Origin: UBA4246 sp045113695
Lineage (GTDB): Bacteria > Bacillota > Clostridia > Christensenellales > Aristaeellaceae
Direction: 5' to 3'
NCBI GenBank assembly: GCA_045113695.1
Contig: JBGUJG010000109.1
Location: forward strand, 1 to 29,204
Length of the DNA: 29,204 bases
Made by a program: the position numbers and the translations under genes. Shown piece after piece: positions 6,820 through 15,267 of the stretch. How positions within the stretch are numbered: the stretch's first letter is position 1; every line of letters starts with the position of its first letter. A model generated the notes under the pieces. The model did no database searches. It worked only from the letters and a program-made list of their open reading frames with translations, and was not told the DNA's origin.

Positions 6820-7314
6820 ATGTCACTGGCCAGAGGCGCAAATTATTCCCAGGCGGGAATCCATACCACCCTGAATGATCCCTTCGACGTCAGGGACACG
6901 GTCCGGATCACGGACGCTACCGCCGGCGCGCGCCGGCCCATCTATGAAGGGACCGATTCGGACGAACATCTGAAGCAGAGGAACTGGCAGCCGGGCTTTA
7001 CCGTATGGCAGGCCGGGCTGTTCCTGATCGCCGTCGTGCTGGTGCTGGGCTCGGTTTATTTCGTCCGCCGGAACCACGTCACCGCGCTGGCCATCGAAGT
7101 CAACAAGATGAACGACTCCATCTACCAGCTGATGGCGGAGAACGCCGAACTCGACATCACCATTCAGCATCAGCGGGAAAACGACCGGATCGATTATGAG
7201 GCGGTGCAGGTGCTGGGAATGATCCCCCGGGACGAAACGGAGATCGTTTCGGTCCACGCGCCGAATCCGCGGCCTTATGAACGTAAAACCGCATTATCCG
7301 CTGCCGGCCTCTGA
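6820..7314 (+). CDS. ftsL: FtsL-like septum formation protein
   Basis: This 164-residue bitopic protein has a polar N-terminal cytoplasmic part, one transmembrane segment (about 62-82, WQAGLFLIAVVLVLGSVYF), and then a region with heptad-like hydrophobic spacing (about 86-122) expected to form a coiled coil. This is the topology of FtsL/DivIC proteins, which pair with DivIB/FtsQ in the divisome. The family is too divergent for certain assignment by motif. Position between mraZ and murE, where ftsL normally sits, supports the call. GAGGTGA lies five bases before the ATG. The cytoplasmic part (about 60 residues) is longer than usual. The 105-bp gap before it, where rsmH would be, is pyrimidine-rich and has no gene. 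Confidence 0.75.
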   Translation: MSLARGANYSQAGIHTTLNDPFDVRDTVRITDATAGARRPIYEGTDSDEHLKQRNWQPGFTVWQAGLFLIAVVLVLGSVYFVRRNHVTALAIEVNKMNDSIYQLMAENAELDITIQHQRENDRIDYEAVQVLGMIPRDETEIVSVHAPNPRPYERKTALSAAGL

Positions 7315-7359
7315 TCCGGCAGCGTTCCCTTGTTATTACTTCGAGAGGAATCATCACCG

Positions 7360-8829
7360 ATGAAACTCAGACAACTTGCCGAATGCATGGGCGCAAAAAC
7401 AGCCGCCTGCCCGGACACTGAGATCAGGGAACTGTTCATGGACAGCAGACTGACTGTCCGGGACGGTCTCTTTTTCTGCATCTCCGGCTCCACCTTTGAC
7501 GGACACCGGTTTGCCCGCCAGGCCGTCGAAAAAGGCGCCTGCGCGCTGGTCGTGGAGCATCCGGTGGACGGGATTTCCGTCCCCCAGCTTGAGGTGGAGA
7601 ACAGCAGGATCGCCATGGCGCTGGCCGCCGCCGAATTTTACGGCCATGCCGACCGGGAGATGAAGCTCATCGGCCTGACCGGCACGAAGGGCAAAACCAC
7701 CACCAGCTATCTGGTCAAAGGCATCCTGGAAGCCGCCGGCTTCAAGTGCGGGCTGATCGGCACCATCGGCAGCCGCATCGGCGACAAGCTGATCCGCTCC
7801 GGCCTGACCACGCCGGATCCGATCGACCTGCACAAAACCCTGCGGATGATGGCCGACGAGGGCGCCGACTATGTGGTCATGGAAGTATCCGCCCACGCCA
7901 TCGCCCTGCACCGGCTGGCGGGCATGCGCTTTTCCACCGGCTGCTTTACCAACCTGTCCCAGGACCATCTGGATTTCTTCGGCACGATGGACCGCTATTT
8001 TGAGTGCAAGAAGAGCTTTTTCCGGTCTTCCTGGCTGGACAACGCCGCCATTAACGCGGACGACGAACGGTCACAGGCGATTCTCAGCGAGATGGACGTA
8101 CCCCGCATGACGTTCGGCATCGCACGGGACGCGGATGTCTCCGCCCATGATATTGAAATCTCCGAAGACGGCGTCCGCTTCACCATGCGCGTGCTGCATA
8201 TGGATGATTACCCGGTTTCCCTGAATCTGACAGGCATGTTCAACGTATACAACGCCCTGGCCGCTGCGGCGGTCTGCCTGAATCAGGGCCTGGATCCGGC
8301 CCAGGTTGCCGCCGCCCTGCACACCATTCAGGGCGTTCCCGGGCGGGCCGAACTGCTGGATACCCATACGCCCTATAAAGTGATCCTGGATTACTCCCAC
8401 TCGCCGGACGCGCTGGACAACATCCTGAACACGGTCCGCGCCTTCGCCCGCGGCAGGGTCATTATCCTCTTCGGCTGCGGCGGCGACCGGGACCATGCCA
8501 AACGCCCCATCATGGGCGAAATCGCCGGCCGGCTGGCGGACTATTCCATCCTGACCAGCGACAACCCCCGGACGGAAGACCCCTTCGACATCCTGAAAGC
8601 CGTGGAAAGCGGCATACGGAAGACGAAAGGGAAATACACCGTGATCGAAAACCGGCGCGAAGCCATCCGCCACGCCCTCGAAACGGCCCGGGAGGGGGAC
8701 ATCGTCGTTCTGGCCGGCAAAGGCCATGAGACCTACCAGGAAATCAACGGCATCAAGCATCCGTTCGACGAAAAAGCCGTTGTCGGGCAGCTGCTCAGTG
8801 AAATGAAACAGGGAAAACCGAAAGCCTGA
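7360..8829 (+). CDS. murE: UDP-N-acetylmuramoyl-L-alanyl-D-glutamate--2,6-diaminopimelate ligase (MurE)
   Basis: This 489-residue Mur ligase has the ATP-binding loop GLTGTKGKTTT (residues 105-115), the central-domain signature YVVMEVSAHAI (171-181), FTNLSQDHLDFFGTMDRYF, and the C-terminal motif DNPR (401-404). DNPR is the mark of enzymes that add meso-diaminopimelate rather than lysine, so the wall is probably DAP-type. It adds the third amino acid to the UDP-MurNAc peptide in the cytoplasm. The ATG at 7360 follows GAGAGGA; an in-frame TTG at 7330 includes that site and is rejected. ftsI/spoVD, which often lies before murE, is absent, and murF does not follow. Confidence 0.95.
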   Translation: MKLRQLAECMGAKTAACPDTEIRELFMDSRLTVRDGLFFCISGSTFDGHRFARQAVEKGACALVVEHPVDGISVPQLEVENSRIAMALAAAEFYGHADREMKLIGLTGTKGKTTTSYLVKGILEAAGFKCGLIGTIGSRIGDKLIRSGLTTPDPIDLHKTLRMMADEGADYVVMEVSAHAIALHRLAGMRFSTGCFTNLSQDHLDFFGTMDRYFECKKSFFRSSWLDNAAINADDERSQAILSEMDVPRMTFGIARDADVSAHDIEISEDGVRFTMRVLHMDDYPVSLNLTGMFNVYNALAAAAVCLNQGLDPAQVAAALHTIQGVPGRAELLDTHTPYKVILDYSHSPDALDNILNTVRAFARGRVIILFGCGGDRDHAKRPIMGEIAGRLADYSILTSDNPRTEDPFDILKAVESGIRKTKGKYTVIENRREAIRHALETAREGDIVVLAGKGHETYQEINGIKHPFDEKAVVGQLLSEMKQGKPKA

Positions 8830-8832
8830 ACC

Positions 8833-8863
8833 GAATCTCCGGCTGTCTCCCAGCCGGAGATTC
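8833..8863 (+). promoter_or_regulatory. Strong intra-operon hairpin between murE and mraY
   Basis: A perfect 13-bp stem, GAATCTCCGGCTG (8833-8845) with CAGCCGGAGATTC (8851-8863), and a 5-nt loop lies between the murE stop and the mraY ribosome binding site. There is no T-run, so it is unlikely to be a simple terminator. It may protect or define mRNA ends inside the operon. Confidence 0.5.
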
Positions 8864-8894
8864 TGATGAAGAAACAGAAAAAGGAGCCATCGCC

Positions 8895-9926
8895 ATGTGG
8901 GGATATCTGATCCTTCTGATGATTGTACCGGTCGTGCTGATGCTGCTGCTGATGCCAAGGCTGCTGCCCCGTCTGAGGGCCATGAAGCTGGGCCAGACCA
9001 TCTATGAGCTGGGCCCCAAGCACCAGCAGAAACAGGGCACGCCCAACATGGGCGGGATCCTGATCGGCGGCATCACGGCCGTCGTCTTCCTGGCCGGTTC
9101 CGCTTATCAGCTCAGCCGCCTGGGTCAGCCGGTCTTCAGCCTCCGGCATCCGCTGTTCCCGCTGCTGTTCATCACCCTGGGCTGCATGGCGATCGGGTTT
9201 GCGGACGACTACATCAAGGACGTCAAAAAACGCCACGACGGCCTGTCTCCCAGGCAGAAGCTGATCCTGCAGCTGGGGGTCGGGGTCGTTTTTTCCGTTT
9301 ACTGCTATTTTTATGTCGGCTCCGACATCCTGCTGCCCTTTACCCGAAAAACCTGGGATCTGGGAATCTTCTATATCCCGGTGATGACCGTCGCCGTCAT
9401 GTTCATGACCAACAGCGCCAACCTGCAGGACGGGCTGGACGGGCTTCTGTCGACGGTGACCCTGTTCGGCATGCTCGCCTTCGGCGCCGCCGTATCCGCC
9501 CTGGGCGAAGCCGCCGGCCTGTCCGACGCTTCCCGCATGGTAATGCTGACCGGCTGCCTGTCCCTGTGCGGCGCTGTCGCCGGCTTCCTGTTCTTCAACC
9601 ATTATCCGGCGAAAATATTCATGGGCGATACCGGCAGCATGTTCATCGGCGGCATGATGGTCGGCGTCGGCATGCTCTCCAAATGCGCGTTCCCGATGCT
9701 CCTGTTCTGCTTTACCTCCGTCATGTCCTCCGTCTCGGTCATGCTTCAGGTCGCCTATTTCAAGGCTACCCACGGCAGGAGGCTTTTTAAAATGTCCCCG
9801 ATTCACCATCACTTCGAGCTTTGCGGCATGAAGGAAACGCAGATCGTGCTTATGTACGCCTGCGTCACCATCCTGACGTCCCTGATCGGCGTCTGGATGA
9901 TGTCTCCCTTCTTCGCCGCCCGTTAA
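8895..9926 (+). CDS. mraY: Phospho-N-acetylmuramoyl-pentapeptide transferase (MraY)
   Basis: This 343-residue polytopic membrane protein has the length and roughly ten hydrophobic segments of MraY. Diagnostic motifs are KQGTPNMGG (46-54), the Asp pair in GFADDYIKD (104, 105), NSANLQDGLDGL (173-184), GDTGSMFIGG and the cytoplasmic loop PIHHHFE. It moves phospho-MurNAc-pentapeptide from UDP to undecaprenyl phosphate, forming lipid I. AGGAG lies eight bases before the ATG. Only 12 bp separate it from murD. murF, which normally lies between murE and mraY, is missing. Confidence 0.96.
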   Translation: MWGYLILLMIVPVVLMLLLMPRLLPRLRAMKLGQTIYELGPKHQQKQGTPNMGGILIGGITAVVFLAGSAYQLSRLGQPVFSLRHPLFPLLFITLGCMAIGFADDYIKDVKKRHDGLSPRQKLILQLGVGVVFSVYCYFYVGSDILLPFTRKTWDLGIFYIPVMTVAVMFMTNSANLQDGLDGLLSTVTLFGMLAFGAAVSALGEAAGLSDASRMVMLTGCLSLCGAVAGFLFFNHYPAKIFMGDTGSMFIGGMMVGVGMLSKCAFPMLLFCFTSVMSSVSVMLQVAYFKATHGRRLFKMSPIHHHFELCGMKETQIVLMYACVTILTSLIGVWMMSPFFAAR

Positions 9927-9938
9927 GGAGAACCCGCC

Positions 9939-11324
9939 ATGAGCGAAAAAACCCCCTTTGATTATTCCGGAAAGCGCGTTCTTGTCGTCGGCATGGCCCG
10001 CAGCGGCGTCGATGCCTCGAAGCTGCTGCTGCGCCTGGGCGCGGTACCGCTTCTGAACGACCGGAAAGATGCACAGGCTTTCGGCAGCCAGCTGGACTGC
10101 CTCAAAGATACCCGGGCGGAATGGCACCTGGGCGAAGACCCCTTGCCGCTGCTCAGCCAGGCGGACGTCCTGCTGATCAGCCCCGGCGTGCCCATCGATT
10201 CCCCGGTGGTGCTCAAAGCGCGGGAACTCGGGATTTACATGATCGGGGAGCTGGAATTTGCCGCCCAGCAGGCGCAGGGCGTTCTGATCGGCATCACCGG
10301 AACCAACGGAAAAACCACCACCGTCACCTTGCTGGGCGAGATCATGAAAGCTGCCGGCCGGACCGCATATGTCTCCGGCAACATCGGCACGCCTTTCAGC
10401 CAGACGGCCATGGTCAGCCGGCCGGGCGATATGCTGGTCACGGAGATCTCCTCTTTCCAGCTGGAAAGCATCGATACCTTCCATGCCCATACCGCCGCCG
10501 TGCTGAACGTTACGGAGGACCACCTGGTCCGCCACTACACGATGGATAATTACATCGCGATGAAGCGGCGCGTCTTTGAAAACCAGACCGCAGACGACAT
10601 CGCCGTGCTGAACGCCGACGATCCCATCTGCACAGCGATGGCGGAAGGCCTGCCCGCCCGGGTCGCCTGGTTCAGCCGCCTGAAGCAGGACCTGCCGGGC
10701 GCTTTTGTCCGCGAGGGCAAAATGATCATCCGCTGGGACGGCCGGGAGACTCCTGTCTGCCCCGTACGGGACATCTATATTCCCGGCGCGCACAATCTGG
10801 AAAACGCGATGGCTGCCGCCGTCACCGCCTTTACGCTCGGCGTCCCTGCCCCTGTGATCGCCGATACGCTCCGTACCTTCCGCGGCGTCGAGCACCGGAT
10901 TGAGTTCGTCCGGGAGCTGGACGGCGTCCGCTATATCAACGATTCCAAAGGAACCAACGCCGATTCCACCGTCAAGGCGATCGATACGATGACCGCCCCG
11001 ACAGTGCTGATCCTGGGGGGATATGACAAGCACGTCTCCTTTGAAAGCCTGGCCGGACATATCGTATCCTCCCCGCAGATCGAACAGACCGTCCTGCTCG
11101 GCGCGACGGCGGATCAGCTGGATCGGGAACTCAGAAAAGCCGGATATACCGCCATCACGCGCGCCGGATCTTTTGAGGAGGCCGTTCAGCTTTCCCGCTC
11201 CCTGGCCAGGAAAGGCGGCTGCGTTCTCCTCTCCCCCGCCTGCGCCTCCTTCGATATGTTTTCCTGCTTTGAAGAAAGGGGCGATCGCTTTAAGCAGCTT
11301 GTCCTGCAGATGGAGCCAGCATGA
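9939..11324 (+). CDS. murD: UDP-N-acetylmuramoylalanine--D-glutamate ligase (MurD)
   Basis: This 461-residue Mur ligase begins with a UDP-binding Rossmann-like domain (VLVVGMARSGVDA) and has the ATP loop GITGTNGKTTTVTL (118-131). Further conserved segments are AVLNVTEDHLVRH, GAHNLENAMAA and YINDSKGTNADST. It adds D-glutamate to UDP-MurNAc-L-alanine. A GGAG precedes the ATG. The stop overlaps the next start by four bases (ATGA), so murD and divIB are translationally coupled. ftsW, murG, murC and murB, which usually follow murD in Gram-positive dcw clusters, are not present. Confidence 0.96.
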   Translation: MSEKTPFDYSGKRVLVVGMARSGVDASKLLLRLGAVPLLNDRKDAQAFGSQLDCLKDTRAEWHLGEDPLPLLSQADVLLISPGVPIDSPVVLKARELGIYMIGELEFAAQQAQGVLIGITGTNGKTTTVTLLGEIMKAAGRTAYVSGNIGTPFSQTAMVSRPGDMLVTEISSFQLESIDTFHAHTAAVLNVTEDHLVRHYTMDNYIAMKRRVFENQTADDIAVLNADDPICTAMAEGLPARVAWFSRLKQDLPGAFVREGKMIIRWDGRETPVCPVRDIYIPGAHNLENAMAAAVTAFTLGVPAPVIADTLRTFRGVEHRIEFVRELDGVRYINDSKGTNADSTVKAIDTMTAPTVLILGGYDKHVSFESLAGHIVSSPQIEQTVLLGATADQLDRELRKAGYTAITRAGSFEEAVQLSRSLARKGGCVLLSPACASFDMFSCFEERGDRFKQLVLQMEPA

Positions 11325-12250
11325 GACGATTTACCCCTCCTCCTGACCGGACACAGAACGATTACGATCCGCTGGATCCGAAAAGCTCCTGTTACACGTC
11401 CGGACAGACTGGCGGACCGCCGGAAGACGCGGCCGAAGATCTGCCCGAATTCTTTCCGGCGGAAGATCCCCTCCCTGCCCGGGAACGTTTCGCCGCGCCC
11501 CGGCGCACGCAGCGCCGCCCCGCCAGAAAAAAGAAGCGGCCGCTCCGCACACTGCTTTGGACTCTGGTATCTTTTGCCGTCGTTTTTCTGCTGCTGAACC
11601 AGTTTGTCTTCCGGATCCGGCATGTCCGCGTGATCGGAAGCAGAACGCATGATCCCAAGGAAATCGTGCGGATGGCCGGGCTCGACCGCGATGTTTCCTT
11701 TTTCGCGCTGAAGCGCTCCGACGTGGAGAACGCCCTTTCCCAGGACCGATACCTGCAGGTCGCCGGTTTTGAAAAAATCTTTCCTTCCACCCTGAAGCTG
11801 ACCGTACGCGAGCGCGGCCTGTGCGCAAATGTGCAGTTCAACAGCGTCTGGTACATGACCGACGAAGAAGGGATGATCCTGGAAAGGCTCGGTACCGCAG
11901 AACCCAGGAATAACCTGCTGAACGTTACCGGCATGCAGATCCGCGACGCCAGAATCGGTTCCCGCCTGATCACCACCCGGGAAGAGCAGCTGAATGCCTA
12001 CAGCCTGATCATGAAGGAGCTCCTGTCGCAGGGATGCGTCAACGAGATCAGCGAAATCTACGTCGGTGATTTCAGGAACGTCACCCTCCATACCAGGACA
12101 GGCTACATCGTGCATATCGGTTCCCCGGAAGAAAACCTGATGGCGAAAATCGCCGTGACCAGGGCCGTGGCCGCCAAACTGCAGGAGCGCGGAAAAGAAG
12201 GCGGGTCCATCGACATGACTGATGTCAGCCAGCCCATTTATTCGCCCTGA
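11321..12250 (+). CDS. divIB: Cell division protein FtsQ/DivIB
   Basis: This 309-residue protein has a long polar cytoplasmic N-terminus rich in Pro, Asp and Arg, ending in a basic patch (RRPARKKKRPLR). One transmembrane helix follows (about 76-97), then a POTRA domain (about 98-167, starting FRIRHVRVIGSRTHDPKEIV) and a beta-type extracellular domain. That order is typical of DivIB/FtsQ, which binds FtsL and DivIC in the divisome. The start overlaps the murD stop. The next 200 bp hold no gene but contain a weak terminator-like stretch and a new promoter, so the mraZ-led transcript may end here. Confidence 0.88.
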   Translation: MRRFTPPPDRTQNDYDPLDPKSSCYTSGQTGGPPEDAAEDLPEFFPAEDPLPARERFAAPRRTQRRPARKKKRPLRTLLWTLVSFAVVFLLLNQFVFRIRHVRVIGSRTHDPKEIVRMAGLDRDVSFFALKRSDVENALSQDRYLQVAGFEKIFPSTLKLTVRERGLCANVQFNSVWYMTDEEGMILERLGTAEPRNNLLNVTGMQIRDARIGSRLITTREEQLNAYSLIMKELLSQGCVNEISEIYVGDFRNVTLHTRTGYIVHIGSPEENLMAKIAVTRAVAAKLQERGKEGGSIDMTDVSQPIYSP

Positions 12251-12355
12251 CGGGAAAAAAGCAGTTTCTTCTGGTTCATTCAGAAAAAACCCGGGAAAAT
12301 ACCGTTTTTCATCCTGAAATCCGGTATGTTTTTCAAGTTTTTTCGTTTTTAACTC

Positions 12356-12384
12356 TTGCAAATTCATGACAAAAAGGTTACAAT
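12356..12384 (+). promoter_or_regulatory. Promoter of ftsA-ftsZ
   Basis: TTGCAA (12356-12361) is followed after 17 bp by TACAAT (12379-12384), a good sigma-A match, in a locally AT-rich gap. Transcription would begin near 12391, about 60 nt before the ftsA ATG. The dyad ATACCG...CGGTAT near 12300-12328 followed by TTTTT just upstream may weakly terminate the divIB transcript. Confidence 0.75.
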
Positions 12385-12407
12385 AAAATGAACAATTGAC
12401 TGCAAGA

Positions 12408-12438
12408 ACCCTGGCCCTTCCGGGCCGATCTTCAGGGT
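12408..12438 (+). promoter_or_regulatory. ftsA leader hairpin touching the ribosome binding site
   Basis: ACCCTG (12408-12413) can pair with CAGGGT (12433-12438), enclosing a second stem GGCCC-TTCC-GGGCC (12413-12426). The 3' arm overlaps the start of the purine-rich ribosome binding region AGGGTGGGAG. The fold could tune ftsA translation; this is inference from pairing alone. Confidence 0.4.
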
Positions 12439-12451
12439 GGGAGATGAACGA

Positions 12452-13630
12452 ATGAAAACGATTGTTACAGCGATGGACTTTGGTACAAGCAAGCTCGTGG
12501 CCCTGGTCGCGCAGGCTGACAATCATGAGCGCTGTGATATCGTCGGCGCCGGCACCGCTCTGTACGACGGTTTCATGAACGGGCAGTGGAACGCCCCTTC
12601 CGAGCTGAACAACGCCATTCATCACGCGATTCAGGAGGCGGAAACCCAGGCGCGCGTCCGGATCCGGGACATCAACATCGGAGTCCCGGGCGATTTCTGT
12701 ACCGTACGCGCGGTGGAAGCCAAGGTAGACCTTCAGGGCGCCGATCCCCATGTCACCATCAAGGACATTGACGAGCTTTTCAACCGCGCCACCGAAGCGC
12801 TGGGAGAAGTCCGCGGCAAGATCATTCACCGCAGCCCCGCGTGGTTCATGGTGGACGACGGGGAGAAGACCCTGGAGCCGATGAACATCCGCGGCTTTGA
12901 ACTCCGTGCCATGGTCTCTTTTGTCATTGCCGATCAGTTCTTTATCGACGATGTGCAGGCCCGTTTCCGCAAGCTGGACATCAACGTGGTCGGCTGCTTC
13001 TCTTCCCCGACCGGTCAGGCCATGCTTTTTGTGCCCGACGCCGAGCGGGACCGTACCGCGGTCCTGATCGATATCGGGTACCTGACGACCGAGGTCATGA
13101 CGGTGGAGGGCGACGCGCTGACCTTCCTCAAAACCATCCCGCTGGGCGGCGGCCATATCACCGCCGACCTTGCCTACGGGCTGGATGTCTCAATGGATAC
13201 GGCGGAAAGCATCAAACGTTCTTATATCTACGGCCTGTCCGCAGGGCAGACCACCTTTGAAGCCACCGATCCTTCCGGCGTCGCCAAAACCTTTGAGCGG
13301 GAACAGGTCGAGCTGATCCAGGAAGCGCGCACGGACGAAATCTGCGAAGCGATCCAGGACGCCATCAAGGAAAGCGGGGTCAAGCTGAGCAACTGGTCCA
13401 CGGTATACCTGACCGGCGGCGGCCTGGCCATCAACCGCGGGGGGCGCGATTTCCTGTCCGCCAAGCTGGACCGTCCCGTCCGGGAACTGCCGCGCAAAGC
13501 GGTCAAGCTGTCCAGCCCGGCCTATTCCAGCGCCCTGGGCCTGCTGGATCTGGTCATCGACACCATCGCTTCCAACCGCTCCGCTGCCGGCGGGCTGGCA
13601 GGTTTCTTCCGCAATCTGTTCGGCGGCTGA
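12452..13630 (+). CDS. ftsA: Divergent FtsA-like cell division protein (actin-fold membrane tether of FtsZ)
   Basis: This 392-residue actin-like ATPase-fold protein has a phosphate-1 loop MDFGTSKLVAL (8-18), a phosphate-2 region LIDIGYLTTEV (205-215), IPLGGGHITADLA (229-241) and an adenosine motif VYLTGGGLAI (318-327). The C-terminus GGLAGFFRNLFGG is a short amphipathic helix like the FtsA membrane-targeting sequence. FtsA anchors FtsZ polymers to the membrane, and ftsZ follows after 66 bp. The start is set by GGTGGGAG eight bases before the ATG; an in-frame GTG at 12437 lies in that site. The phosphate-2 motif, normally DIGGGT, reads DIGYLT, and overall similarity to standard FtsA is low, so altered nucleotide handling is possible. 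Confidence 0.85.
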   Translation: MKTIVTAMDFGTSKLVALVAQADNHERCDIVGAGTALYDGFMNGQWNAPSELNNAIHHAIQEAETQARVRIRDINIGVPGDFCTVRAVEAKVDLQGADPHVTIKDIDELFNRATEALGEVRGKIIHRSPAWFMVDDGEKTLEPMNIRGFELRAMVSFVIADQFFIDDVQARFRKLDINVVGCFSSPTGQAMLFVPDAERDRTAVLIDIGYLTTEVMTVEGDALTFLKTIPLGGGHITADLAYGLDVSMDTAESIKRSYIYGLSAGQTTFEATDPSGVAKTFEREQVELIQEARTDEICEAIQDAIKESGVKLSNWSTVYLTGGGLAINRGGRDFLSAKLDRPVRELPRKAVKLSSPAYSSALGLLDLVIDTIASNRSAAGGLAGFFRNLFGG

Positions 13631-13696
13631 CCGCCCGCGGCGGCATCTTTTGTCCGGTGAAATCATCATTTATCCAAGGTCATGGAGGTAAAAATC

Positions 13697-15181
13697 ATGC
13701 CTTTTGAAGTCAAAGTGGATCAGTCTTCCTTCGCCACCATCAAGGTGGTCGGCTGCGGCGGAGGCGGCACCAACGCCGTCAACCGCATGGTGGAAGCCGG
13801 CCTGAAGGGGGTCGATTTTGTCGCGATCAATACCGATCGTCAGGCGCTGTCCCTGTCGAAGGCGCAGACCAAAATCCAGATCGGCGACAAGCTGACCAAA
13901 GGGCTCGGCGCCGGCGCCATCCCGGATATCGGCCGCCGCGCCGCGGAGGAGAGCCGGGAGGAAATCTCCCAGGTGCTCAAGGGCTCTGACCTGGTATTCG
14001 TCACCGCCGGCATGGGCGGCGGCACCGGCACCGGCGCCGCGCCGATCGTGGCGGAAGTCGCCAAGGAGCTCAACTGCCTGACCATCGCCGTGGTCACCAA
14101 GCCCTTCACCTTCGAAGGAAAGCAGCGCATGAAAAACGCCGAGATGGGCATCAACGAGCTCAAGCAGTCCGTGGATACCCTCGTGGTCATTCCGAACGAC
14201 AGGCTGCTGCAGGTAGTCAGCAAGGGCACCACGATGCTCGACGCCTTCAAGATCGCCGACGACGTCCTGCGCCAGGGCATCCAGGGCATTTCCGACCTGA
14301 TCGCCGTCCCGGCCCTGATCAACCTGGACTTTGCGGACGTCAAGACCGTCATGGAATCCGGCGGAATGGCCCACATGGGCATCGGCACCGGCTCCGGCGA
14401 AACCCGTACGATGGACGCGGCCCGCAACGCGATTTCAAGCCCCCTGCTGGAAACCAAGATCGACGGCGCGCGTTCCGTCCTGATCAACGTGACCGGCGGC
14501 GAGGACATGAGCATCATGGACATCAACGAGGCCGCCAACCTGATCATGGAATCTGCCGACAGCGAGGCCAACATCATCTTCGGCGCCGGGATCGATCCCG
14601 AGCTCAAGGATGAGGTGCGCATCACGGTCATCGCTACCGGGTTTGAAAAGACCACCTTCCAGCAGACGCCCAGGAAAAAGCCGGTCGCTAAACCGGCCGC
14701 GATCCCGTACGGCGCCGCGATTCCGTCCTACAACCCCTATGAGAGCCGCACCCGCAGCGAAAGCCCGCTGACCGCGCCTGCCGCCGCTCCGGCGCCCGCG
14801 CCGGCCCCGGCTCCTGCCGCACCGGTGATCCCGCCTGTCCAGCCCGCGCCTGCCGCGCCCGTCACCCCGGCGCCGGATTATTCTTCCTTTGAAGCGCCCA
14901 GCCCGGCCGGCTTTGATACGGATCCTTCTCCGTATGCAGGCTCCGGCAGGCCCGCCGTGCCCGGCATGTCCCAGGCGACCGCCGCGCCAGCTCCCTATCA
15001 GCCGTTTATCCCGGCCGCTCAGACCGCGCCGAATTATTCCTTCCAGCCGTACCAGGCCCCGCAGCAGTACACCGCTCCCTATACGGCGCCCGCTCCGGAA
15101 CAGCCCAAGGTACAGCCCGCCGCCAACGATAAAGACGATCTCGGCGTACCCGCTTATCTGCGCAGGGATCGCAAACGCTGA
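13697..15181 (+). CDS. ftsZ: Cell division protein FtsZ
   Basis: This 494-residue tubulin-like GTPase has the N-terminal GCGGGGTNAVNRM (19-31), the tubulin signature GGGTGTGAAP (107-116) and the T7 loop NLDFADVKTVM (209-219). The conserved globular core ends near residue 320. The following linker of about 150 residues is unusually long and rich in Pro, Ala, Tyr and Gln, with a run of Ala-Pro repeats. The tail DLGVPAYLRRDRKR is the conserved C-terminal peptide that binds FtsA and other partners. FtsZ builds the division ring. The ATG at 13697 has GGAGG eight bases upstream; the earlier in-frame ATG at 13682 contains that site. A terminator follows. Confidence 0.98.
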   Translation: MPFEVKVDQSSFATIKVVGCGGGGTNAVNRMVEAGLKGVDFVAINTDRQALSLSKAQTKIQIGDKLTKGLGAGAIPDIGRRAAEESREEISQVLKGSDLVFVTAGMGGGTGTGAAPIVAEVAKELNCLTIAVVTKPFTFEGKQRMKNAEMGINELKQSVDTLVVIPNDRLLQVVSKGTTMLDAFKIADDVLRQGIQGISDLIAVPALINLDFADVKTVMESGGMAHMGIGTGSGETRTMDAARNAISSPLLETKIDGARSVLINVTGGEDMSIMDINEAANLIMESADSEANIIFGAGIDPELKDEVRITVIATGFEKTTFQQTPRKKPVAKPAAIPYGAAIPSYNPYESRTRSESPLTAPAAAPAPAPAPAPAAPVIPPVQPAPAAPVTPAPDYSSFEAPSPAGFDTDPSPYAGSGRPAVPGMSQATAAPAPYQPFIPAAQTAPNYSFQPYQAPQQYTAPYTAPAPEQPKVQPAANDKDDLGVPAYLRRDRKR

Positions 15182-15197
15182 CAGGTTTTCAAAACGG

Positions 15198-15225
15198 ATC
15201 CCCCTGCTTCAGCAGGGGGATTTTT
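15198..15225 (+). terminator. Rho-independent terminator after ftsZ
   Basis: ATCCCCCTGCT (15198-15208) pairs perfectly with AGCAGGGGGAT (15211-15221), in practice giving a TTCA tetraloop, and is followed by a T-run. It lies 17 bp after the ftsZ stop. Confidence 0.92.
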
Positions 15226-15267
15226 GACCAAAGATATTTTTTCGCTCATTCTATTCGGAGGGAAGCA

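Noticed and set aside
8733..11060. Long minus-strand open frame (775 codons)
   Set aside because: It lies opposite mraY and murD, which are certain, and its product is compositionally odd (rich in His, Gly, Asp, Gln). It is an antisense shadow of GC-rich codons.
11186..13156. Long minus-strand open frame (656 codons)
   Set aside because: It is antisense to divIB and ftsA and crosses the ftsA promoter; no known domain is visible.
13682..13696. Earlier in-frame ATG for ftsZ
   Set aside because: This ATG contains the GGAGG that serves the ATG at 13697; the same applies to the first in-frame start codons of the ftsA, S41 protease and four-CxxC genes.
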